This document shows positions 1-8,024 of a stretch of 8,024 bases of DNA, one piece after another. The notes under the pieces are model-generated. The model searched no databases. It had not been told where the DNA came from and saw only the letters and a list, made by a program, of their open reading frames with translations. The position numbers and the translations under genes were made by a program. This stretch comes from CAIKZY01 sp044345075. Its GTDB lineage: Bacteria > Actinomycetota > Actinomycetes > S36-B12. The DNA lies in the NCBI GenBank assembly GCA_044345075.1, contig JBIJBU010000085.1, positions 1 to 8,024 of the forward strand, read 5' to 3'. The first letter of the stretch is position 1. Each line of letters starts with the position of its first letter.

Positions 1-410
1 TCTCGAAGCTGCACAAGCCAACATTGCGTGCACTCGCGTATGCGCGTGCTACCAGGCCTACCGTGCTCGAGGCGATCACGGTCAACGTCGATGATGCCGA
101 GACTGCCGCGCTCGAGGCCGAGTGGGAGCGCCGTGAGATTCCAGTCTCGCTCAAGGTGCTCAATTCTCCTTATCGGGAGATCACCCGCCCGATTGTCACG
201 TACGTCAAGGAACTGCGATCCGGCAATCCGAATGACATCGTCACAATCTTCATTCCGGAATATGTCGTGGGTCACTGGTGGGAGCAACTTCTTCACAACC
301 AGTCTGCGCTGCGCCTGAAGTCCCGTCTTCTCTTTACTCCTGGCGTGATGGTCACGAGCGTGCCATGGCAGCTTGAGTCGAGTGAGACCGTCCTCGATCG
401 AGACGGATGA
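1..410 (+). CDS. APC-family permease, C-terminal cytosolic portion (5' end outside window)
   Basis: This is the tail of a gene that runs in from the left edge. The frame is open from the first complete codon at 3-5 and reads SKLHKPTLRALAYARATRP before the first possible start, so the TTG at 24 is not the real start. The visible ~135 residues have no membrane span. They match, from memory of the family, the soluble C-terminal domain of actinobacterial amino acid-polyamine-organocation permeases: the block TLRALAYARATRP, then NVDD, SPYREITRP, and IPEYVVGHWWEQLLHNQSAL. The transmembrane part must lie upstream. The substrate cannot be read from this tail; such proteins are usually annotated as amino acid or general APC transporters. 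The stop overlaps the next gene's start by 4 bases (ATGA), which suggests translational coupling to the methyltransferase. This permease/methyltransferase pair is a common actinobacterial arrangement. The family call is firm; the substrate is unknown. Confidence 0.85.
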   Translation, partial: SKLHKPTLRALAYARATRPTVLEAITVNVDDAETAALEAEWERREIPVSLKVLNSPYREITRPIVTYVKELRSGNPNDIVTIFIPEYVVGHWWEQLLHNQSALRLKSRLLFTPGVMVTSVPWQLESSETVLDRDG

Positions 411-1597
411 AAGAGCCGGTAAGCCGCGGCGACGTGATCGAGCTGCGCATCGGCACGATCGCGCACGGTGGCCACTTCATTGCACATTGGGGAGGTCGCA
501 CCTTTTTCGTGCGTCACGGCATTCCCGGCGAGCTCGTGCGAGTTCAGGTCACTGATGTCACATCGAAGATCAGCCGGGCCGATGCCATCGAGATTCTCGA
601 GCCATCCCCGTCGCGAGTGCCTGTCGAGTGTTCTGTCGCCGGCCCAGGTGGCTGCGGTGGATGCGACTTCCTGCATATTGCGCCTGTGGCTCAGCGATCT
701 CTCAAGACAACGGTCCTTCGTGATGCCTTGATCCGTCAGGGTGGCCTGACCGCTGACGAGGTTGATCAGTTCGAGGTTGAAGCACTGGATGACCGCTCGC
801 TCGGCTGGCGCTCACGGGTGCGCTGGAGCATCGACTCCCAGGGCTATCCGGGAATGCATCGTCACCGGTCCTCCGAGATCGTGCAGACAGACGAATGCCT
901 GCTCGGGATGCCCGAAATCTCCCGGGTGCCCGCGATCGAGGCCCACGAGTCGATCACTGCTGTGCGGGGCGGCGATGGCGAGGTCACGGTGATCGCTGAT
1001 GGTCAGGTGATTGCGGGCCGAAGTCGGGTCACCGAATTTGTGGACGGCGATGAGTGGCGGATCTCGGCCAAGGGCTTCTGGCAGGTTCACCCGGCTCTCG
1101 CCGACCGACTCGTTGACCTTGCCTGCGCGGACGTGAAGCCCGGTGAGCACTGGTGGGATCTGTACTCCGGCGCGGGCCTGTTCAGCCGGTACCTCGCTGA
1201 GGCTGTCGGTGACGGTCGGGTGGACTCCGTCGAGGCCTACACGGCTTCGGTTCGCGATGCGCGTCGCAACCTTCATGAATGCCGCCAGGTTGCGGTTCAT
1301 CAGGCCGATGTCGCCACCTGGCTCGAGACAGCCCCTGGGCGCCCCGATGGTGTGGTGCTCGATCCGCCGCGCAGCGGTGCGGGGGAGAAGGTGGTCACCT
1401 TGATCGCTGAGCGCCAGCCACGCACGGTCGTGTATGTCGCTTGTGATCCGGTCGCCCTGGGGCGTGATCTGGCAATCTTCCGGGCCCACGGCTATCGCCT
1501 GAGCGCGCTCACAGCCCTTGATGCCTTCCCGATGACCCACCACTTCGAGACCGTGGCAACCCTCACGGCCGAGATTGATGGACATCCGATAATCTGA
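407..1597 (+). CDS. TRAM-domain class I SAM-dependent RNA m5U methyltransferase (RlmD/TrmA family)
   Basis: Predicted cytosolic enzyme that methylates C5 of a uridine in rRNA or tRNA using S-adenosylmethionine. The 396 residues are near the usual family length (about 370-450). Domains in order: an N-terminal TRAM RNA-binding domain (residues ~4-65); a cluster region with Cys75, Cys83 and Cys86 (CSVAGPGGCGGC) plus Cys164, matching the four [4Fe-4S] ligands of E. coli RlmD; a conserved FWQVHP segment at 224-229; and a Rossmann methyltransferase domain with SAM motif DLYSGAGLFS (251-260), DPPRSGAG (319-326), the nucleophile Cys346 in YVACDP, and the general base Glu381 in HHFETVATL. All key residues are present, so it should be active. 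The ATG at 407 overlaps the permease stop and has only a weak upstream purine run, which fits coupled translation. Whether the target is 23S rRNA (RlmD-like) or tRNA (TrmA-like) cannot be decided here; the Fe-S cluster favours RlmD-like. Confidence 0.93.
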   Translation: MKEPVSRGDVIELRIGTIAHGGHFIAHWGGRTFFVRHGIPGELVRVQVTDVTSKISRADAIEILEPSPSRVPVECSVAGPGGCGGCDFLHIAPVAQRSLKTTVLRDALIRQGGLTADEVDQFEVEALDDRSLGWRSRVRWSIDSQGYPGMHRHRSSEIVQTDECLLGMPEISRVPAIEAHESITAVRGGDGEVTVIADGQVIAGRSRVTEFVDGDEWRISAKGFWQVHPALADRLVDLACADVKPGEHWWDLYSGAGLFSRYLAEAVGDGRVDSVEAYTASVRDARRNLHECRQVAVHQADVATWLETAPGRPDGVVLDPPRSGAGEKVVTLIAERQPRTVVYVACDPVALGRDLAIFRAHGYRLSALTALDAFPMTHHFETVATLTAEIDGHPII

Positions 1598-1613
1598 GCG
1601 ACCTAACGGCGAC

Positions 1614-1620
1614 GAGAGGG
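1614..1620 (+). promoter_or_regulatory. Shine-Dalgarno site for acnA
   Basis: The purine run GAGAGGG ends 6 bases before the GTG at 1627. This is good spacing and is the strongest ribosome binding site among the plus-strand starts in the window. It supports GTG 1627 as the acnA start rather than a later codon. Confidence 0.7.
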
Positions 1621-1626
1621 CTCAAA

Positions 1627-4284
<2,658 letters not shown>

Positions 4285-4289
4285 TCATC

Positions 4290-4643
4290 ATGAGTGCCGG
4301 GTGGCCGCAGGACCTCGTGCCTGTAGTTGCACCGGATTTCCTGGATCGTGCGATCGGCTGGCTTCTCGATAGGGGGCCGGCCGATCTGCGTACCTCTCCG
4401 CTTCGTGCGTATCCTGTGGCCCTCGCTTTCTTGATCGAGCACCATTGCGAGGCCGATGTGCAGGCAACCCGTGAGGCATATCGACACGCTCGCGCCGAGC
4501 TTGGGGCACATGTCAGTGCCGCGGAACTCACTGTGATCCAGCAAGCTCTCGAGGCTCAGGGCGCGCAGGCGCTGGCCACCAGGCGTGAGGTAGGCATGGT
4601 GCGCGAAGCTGTAGAACAGGTGGTCGGCGGCCTCGGGGCCTAG
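4290..4643 (+). CDS. Small helical protein of unknown function between acnA and dxs
   Basis: I do not recognise a named family. The 117-residue product starts MSAGWPQDLVPVVAPDFLDR, has no signal peptide, no evident membrane segment and only one Cys. An N-terminal segment (~15-45; DFLDRAIGWLLDRGPADLR, then SPLRAYPVALAFLIEHH) is followed by a charged, Ala/Glu/Arg-rich region (~50-117) that should be almost entirely alpha-helical, possibly coiled coil. Support for a real gene: tight packing (5 bases after acnA, 9 before dxs), same strand, and codon use like its neighbours with a G/C-rich third position. No Shine-Dalgarno is visible before the ATG at 4290, so translation probably depends on reinitiation after the acnA stop at 4284. 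An in-frame GTG at 4317 is an alternative start. The pattern of a small helical protein beside core metabolic genes would suit a protein-protein adaptor, but that is only a guess. Confidence 0.75.
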   Translation: MSAGWPQDLVPVVAPDFLDRAIGWLLDRGPADLRTSPLRAYPVALAFLIEHHCEADVQATREAYRHARAELGAHVSAAELTVIQQALEAQGAQALATRREVGMVREAVEQVVGGLGA

Positions 4644-4646
4644 ACT
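4641..4646 (+). promoter_or_regulatory. Candidate -10 element of a leaderless dxs promoter
   Basis: The hexamer TAGACT fits the actinobacterial -10 pattern TAnnnT. It ends 6 bases before the GTG of dxs, so transcription would start at or next to the start codon. That is the standard geometry of leaderless actinobacterial genes. Its first three bases are also the stop codon of the preceding small gene. No clear -35 is visible at the expected distance (around 4618-4623, AGGTGG). The six intervening bases (CGGGGG) could also act as a poor Shine-Dalgarno sequence, so this remains a candidate. Confidence 0.4.
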
Positions 4647-4652
4647 CGGGGG

Positions 4653-6587
4653 GTGTCGAATGGTGGTCGTCCTAGCTTGATCGAGGGTATTCATGACCCT
4701 CGTGATCTGCGCGCGCTCGCCCCGGAACAGCTTCCTGAACTTGCTGCTGAGATTCGCTCATTCCTAGTCGAGAAGGTGTCTGCCACCGGCGGGCATCTAG
4801 GGCCGAACCTCGGCGTCGTTGAGCTCACCATCGCCCTGCACCGAGTCTTCACTAGCCCAGACGACGCCATCATTTGGGATACCGGCCACCAGGCGTACGT
4901 CCACAAGATCATCACGGGCCGGGCAGGGGAGTTCGATACCCTGCGCCAGGAGGACGGCCTTTCGGGCTATCCGAGCCGCACTGAGAGCGTCCACGACATC
5001 GTCGAGAACTCACATGCCTCGACCTCGATCTCCTACGCCGATGGCCTGGCCAAGGCCTGGCAGCAGCGCGGGCTACTCGGTTCGCATCACGTCGTGGCTG
5101 TCATCGGAGATGGTGCCCTGACCGGTGGCATGGCCTGGGAAGCACTGAACAACATCGCTGGCAGCGATCGTCAGGTGATCATCGTCGTTAATGACAATGG
5201 ACGCTCGTACTCACCGACGATCGGCGGCCTGGCCCATCATTTGTCCACTCTGCGCACGAATCACGGCTACGAGCGCTTCATGGCCTGGGGCAAGCGAGTG
5301 CTGCATCGCACTCCGGTGCTCGGCCATGGCGTCTATGGCGCACTTCATGGCATGAAGAAGGGCGTCAAGGACATCGTCGCCCCGCAGGGCATGTTCGAGG
5401 ATCTCGGCCTGAAATATGTCGGGCCCGTCGACGGACACGATGAACTTGAGCTGGAGCACGCGCTTCGTCGCGCCAAGGATTTCCCGGGGCCGGTGATCGT
5501 GCACGCCATCACTCAAAAGGGCCGCGGCTACGCGCCTGCCGAGCAGGACGAAGCCGAGAAGTTCCATGGGGTCGGCATCATTGATCCCGACACCGGCAAG
5601 CCCGTTGCCAGCAGCGGTCCGACCTGGACGAGCACGTTTGGCGAGGAAATGTTGCTTATCGGCGCTGAGCGCTCCGATGTCGTGGCGATCACTGCGGCGA
5701 TGCTGGGCCCGACCGGTCTCAACTCCTTTGCGCGTCAGTTCCCGACCCGCACGTACGACGTAGGCATTGCCGAGCAACACGCTGCTACAAGCGCCGCCGG
5801 ATTGGCCATCGGAGGAGCACATCCGGTAGTTGCGCTTTATGCGACCTTCCTGAACCGCGCCTTCGATCAGGTTCTCTTCGACTGTGCACTTCATCGTCTC
5901 GGCGTCACCTTTGCCCTCGATCGAGCCGGTATTACCGGTGACGACGGCGCAAGCCATAACGGCATCTGGGATCTCTCGATGCTGGGCGTGATCCCAGGCG
6001 TTCGAGTTGCTGCACCTCGGGATGGCTCCAGCCTGCGAGCTCTGCTGCGCGAGGCCGTAGCGGTGAGCGATGCTCCGACTGTGGTGCGCTACCCGAAGGG
6101 CGCTGTGGGTGCTGACATCGTCGCGGTCGAACGTCACGAGGGCTACGACCTCCTTGCCCGACACGGTGACGGCGAGGTTCTTGTGGTGGGCATCGGTGCG
6201 ATGGCGTCAGTGGCTGTCGAGGTGGGCGAGCGACTTTCGGCTCAGGGCTATGGCGCTCTGGTGGTCGATCCGCGGTGGGTCAAGCCCCTGCACCCCTCGG
6301 TCGTCGAACTTGCTCGCGATTCTTCGCTCGTGATTGTCATCGAAGATGGCATACGCCAAGGTGGCATCGGGTCGGCAATGTCGCAGGCCATGAACGATCT
6401 CGGTATCGACACCCCGATCCGCACCTTCGGTGTCGATCAGGGCTTCTTGCCGCAAGCAAAGCGCGCACGCTTGCTGGTTGAGGCAGGCCTGACAGCTCAG
6501 GACATCACGCGCAGCGCCATCGAGAACCTGGCCGGCCGCGCTGATATGGATGTGCGCGAAGCTAGTCAGCAGCCATTGGCTGAGTGA
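4653..6587 (+). CDS. dxs: 1-deoxy-D-xylulose-5-phosphate synthase
   Basis: Condenses pyruvate and glyceraldehyde 3-phosphate to 1-deoxy-D-xylulose 5-phosphate with loss of CO2. This is the first and usually flux-controlling step of the MEP isoprenoid pathway; DXP also feeds thiamine synthesis. It is a cytosolic, thiamine diphosphate-dependent dimer. The 644 residues match the family. Key sites: His48 (GGHLGPNLG), His79 (WDTGHQAY), the TPP/Mg motif starting GDGALTGGMAWEALNN (Asp153) and ending at Asn182 (NDN), the catalytic Glu374 (VGIAEQHAA), Arg424 (LDRAG), and Asp431/His435 in GDDGASHNG. The C-terminal transketolase domain (~510-630) is complete. The Asp-to-Asn spacing of 29 equals that of the E. 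coli enzyme. The GTG at 4653 is preferred because it lies just after the upstream gene and puts IHDPRDLRAL near residue 13; a TTG at 4677 is the other option. Several acidic and polar residues after ~630 form a short non-conserved tail. Confidence 0.97.
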   Translation: MSNGGRPSLIEGIHDPRDLRALAPEQLPELAAEIRSFLVEKVSATGGHLGPNLGVVELTIALHRVFTSPDDAIIWDTGHQAYVHKIITGRAGEFDTLRQEDGLSGYPSRTESVHDIVENSHASTSISYADGLAKAWQQRGLLGSHHVVAVIGDGALTGGMAWEALNNIAGSDRQVIIVVNDNGRSYSPTIGGLAHHLSTLRTNHGYERFMAWGKRVLHRTPVLGHGVYGALHGMKKGVKDIVAPQGMFEDLGLKYVGPVDGHDELELEHALRRAKDFPGPVIVHAITQKGRGYAPAEQDEAEKFHGVGIIDPDTGKPVASSGPTWTSTFGEEMLLIGAERSDVVAITAAMLGPTGLNSFARQFPTRTYDVGIAEQHAATSAAGLAIGGAHPVVALYATFLNRAFDQVLFDCALHRLGVTFALDRAGITGDDGASHNGIWDLSMLGVIPGVRVAAPRDGSSLRALLREAVAVSDAPTVVRYPKGAVGADIVAVERHEGYDLLARHGDGEVLVVGIGAMASVAVEVGERLSAQGYGALVVDPRWVKPLHPSVVELARDSSLVIVIEDGIRQGGIGSAMSQAMNDLGIDTPIRTFGVDQGFLPQAKRARLLVEAGLTAQDITRSAIENLAGRADMDVREASQQPLAE

Positions 6588-6589
6588 CT
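6564..6589. terminator. Inverted repeat over the dxs stop codon, possible bidirectional terminator
   Basis: The arms AGTCA-g-CAGCCA (6564-6575) and TGGCTG-ag-TGACT (6577-6589) are complementary around a single central T at 6576. They give up to 11 base pairs with a small internal bulge; the innermost pairs must open to make a loop. The repeat sits over the end of dxs and lies about 14-39 bases past the stop of the convergent fadB-type gene, where a shared terminator would be expected. There is no strong T-run on either strand; the plus side continues only TGTTTGCTGCTTGG. A competing longer-range stem pairs AGCAGC (6568-6573) with GCTGCT (6594-6599). Part of the repeat may simply be coding sequence. 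Confidence 0.3.
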
Positions 6590-6602
6590 GTTTGCTGCTT
6601 GG

Positions 6603-8024
6603 TTAGGCCGGCAGTGATGCGATACCCGGTGCCAGGAATCTCTTGCCGTTAACTCGTTCCGATGCACCGGTGCGATCGAGGTAAGGCGTAATGCCGCCAT
6701 TGGCAAAGGGCCAACCGGCGCCAAGGATCATGCAGAGGTCGATGTCCTCAGCCGCAACCACGACACCCTCGTCGAGCATCCGCTGAGCCTCGTCGGCGAG
6801 AGCGTCGAGAGCGCGTTCGCGCACTTGCTCGGCGGTCAATGGGTTGTCGCCACGAACGAAGAGTGCCTCGACTTCCGGATCGATGACCTGGCCACCCGTT
6901 CCTGTCTTCTTCCAGATACCAGGCTTGCCTGCCTCGACGAGCCTGCGCATGTTGTCTGACACGTAGAAACGATCAGGGAACGCGGCATTCATCGTTTCCG
7001 AGACGTGGAAGGCCACGGCCGGACCGACAAGAGCGAGCAGGTTGAACGGCGACATCGGGAAGGCGAGCGGCTGCATGGCTGTATCGGCAACCGTGAAGTC
7101 GGTGCCCTCGTCGACGGCTCGGGTGATCTCGCCCAGGAATCGAGTGAGCAGACGATTGACCACGAATGCCGGTGCGTCTTGGACCAGCACGCACGACTTC
7201 TTCAGAGACTTGCCGACGGCAAAGGCCGTAGCCACGGTCGCATCATCACTCTGCTTCGCGCGTGCGATTTCCAGGAGCGGCATGACGGCAACCGGGTTGA
7301 AGAAGTGGAAGCCCACCACACGCTCAGGATGCTTCAGGCCTTCGGCCATCGCGGTCACTGAGAGTGATGAAGTATTCGTGGCGAGGATGCAGGTGTCGGA
7401 GACCATAGCTTCAAGCTCTGCAAATACCGCCTTCTTCACGCTGAGATCCTCGAAGACCGCCTCGATCACGAAATCTGCATCGGCGAACGCCGACTTATCC
7501 GTGACACCGCTGACCAGGGCAGTAAGTCGATTCGCCTTGTCAGAGCTGAGGCGCCCCTTCTCGACCAGGGTCGCGATCTCCTTGTGGACGTACGCGACAC
7601 CTTTATCGACCCGCTCTTGATCGAGATCGGTCATGACGACCGGTACCTCGAGGCGTCGTGCGAAGAGCATTGCAAGCTGGCTGGCCATCAAGCCGGCACC
7701 GACGATGCCCACCTTGGTCACCGGTCGCGCCAGTGACTTGTCGGGTGCTCCAGCGGGGCGCTTGGCGCGCTTCTGAACGAGGTTGAACGAGTACAAGGAT
7801 GCCCGTACGGCGTCGCTCATGATCAAGTCAGCAAGTGCTTCATCCTCGGCGGCGAAGCCTTCATCGCGAGTGCGCGACTTTGCTCCGGCAACAAGATCAA
7901 GTGCGCGATACGGCGAGGCGAGAGCCCCGTGAAAACGCGCGTCGAGTTGGGCCTTGGCGCCACCGATGATCATGTCCCACATGCCGTGATTGGGCTCTTG
8001 GCGCTTGACCGTGATCTCGCCGGT
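6603..8024 (-). CDS. fadB: FadB-type multifunctional fatty-acid oxidation protein, 3-hydroxyacyl-CoA dehydrogenase part (5' end outside window)
   Basis: The visible 473 residues are the C-terminal two thirds of a beta-oxidation alpha subunit; the frame stays open to the right edge, so the Met at 7982 is internal. This half oxidises L-3-hydroxyacyl-CoA to 3-ketoacyl-CoA with NAD+. Numbering from that Met: residues ~1-85 are the linker after a crotonase (enoyl-CoA hydratase) domain. The NAD-binding fold starts KVGIVGAGLMASQLA (90-104), with dinucleotide motif G95-x-G97-x-x-A100. The catalytic set Ser205 (NTSSLS), His226 (GFHFFNP), Glu238 (MPLLEIA) and Asn276 (FVVNRL) keeps the spacing of the human enzyme's Ser137/His158/Glu170/Asn208. 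C-terminal dehydrogenase domains end in DIDLCMILGAGWPFANGG (413-430), so the protein should be active. Such genes normally sit with a thiolase (fadA), which would lie beyond the right edge. It converges on dxs with 15 bases between the stops. The crotonase domain is inferred, not seen. Confidence 0.92.
   Translation of the reverse strand, partial: TGEITVKRQEPNHGMWDMIIGGAKAQLDARFHGALASPYRALDLVAGAKSRTRDEGFAAEDEALADLIMSDAVRASLYSFNLVQKRAKRPAGAPDKSLARPVTKVGIVGAGLMASQLAMLFARRLEVPVVMTDLDQERVDKGVAYVHKEIATLVEKGRLSSDKANRLTALVSGVTDKSAFADADFVIEAVFEDLSVKKAVFAELEAMVSDTCILATNTSSLSVTAMAEGLKHPERVVGFHFFNPVAVMPLLEIARAKQSDDATVATAFAVGKSLKKSCVLVQDAPAFVVNRLLTRFLGEITRAVDEGTDFTVADTAMQPLAFPMSPFNLLALVGPAVAFHVSETMNAAFPDRFYVSDNMRRLVEAGKPGIWKKTGTGGQVIDPEVEALFVRGDNPLTAEQVRERALDALADEAQRMLDEGVVVAAEDIDLCMILGAGWPFANGGITPYLDRTGASERVNGKRFLAPGIASLPA

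Noticed and set aside
812..1585. A 257-codon open frame on the minus strand inside the methyltransferase gene
   Set aside because: It is the same kind of antisense shadow; the plus strand carries all the catalytic motifs here.
4505..4525. CAGTG loop resembling an iron-responsive element (aconitase can be an RNA-binding protein)
   Set aside because: The flanks CATGT and CGCGG do not pair, so no IRE-like stem forms. The CAGTG near 6209 in dxs fails the same test.
5211..6164. A 317-codon open frame on the minus strand inside dxs
   Set aside because: It is antisense to conserved DXS motifs and shows no family resemblance or separate start signals; it is a shadow of high third-position GC.

Overview
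The window looks like a stretch of ordinary chromosome from a moderately high-GC actinobacterium. GC is roughly 60% by eye, with G/C-biased third codon positions and GTG starts on two main genes. The protein family variants are also actinobacterial in style: an APC permease with a long cytosolic tail next to a TRAM-domain methyltransferase, an AcnA-type aconitase, and DXS with a GDDGASHNG motif. I see no mobile element, CRISPR array, tRNA, rRNA, prophage or toxin-antitoxin module. Coding density is close to 100%, and no gap exceeds 30 bases.

Layout, left to right. Positions 1-410 (+) hold the C-terminal end of an APC-family permease. It overlaps by 4 bases (ATGA) with a RlmD/TrmA-type RNA m5U methyltransferase (407-1597, +) that has all four [4Fe-4S] cysteines and the catalytic Cys/Glu pair. 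A 29-base gap with a good Shine-Dalgarno sequence leads to aconitase acnA (1627-4284, +). Five bases after acnA comes a 117-residue helical protein of unknown function (4290-4643, +). Nine bases later is dxs (4653-6587, +), 1-deoxy-D-xylulose-5-phosphate synthase. Converging on dxs from the right, 15 bases away, is a FadB-type multifunctional beta-oxidation protein (6603 to beyond 8024, -). Its N-terminal enoyl-CoA hydratase half lies outside the window.

The five plus-strand genes are packed like an operon, but they do not form one pathway. They cover membrane transport, RNA modification, the TCA cycle and isoprenoid precursor supply. The two Fe-S proteins (methyltransferase and aconitase) are adjacent, and acnA, dxs and fadB all work near the acetyl-CoA/pyruvate node. 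Any functional link beyond that is inference. A -10-like hexamer exactly 6 bases before the dxs GTG suggests dxs may also be transcribed from its own leaderless promoter.

I found no convincing previously undescribed system. The items most worth a second look are the unknown protein between acnA and dxs, the possible leaderless dxs promoter, and the inverted repeat over the dxs stop codon.
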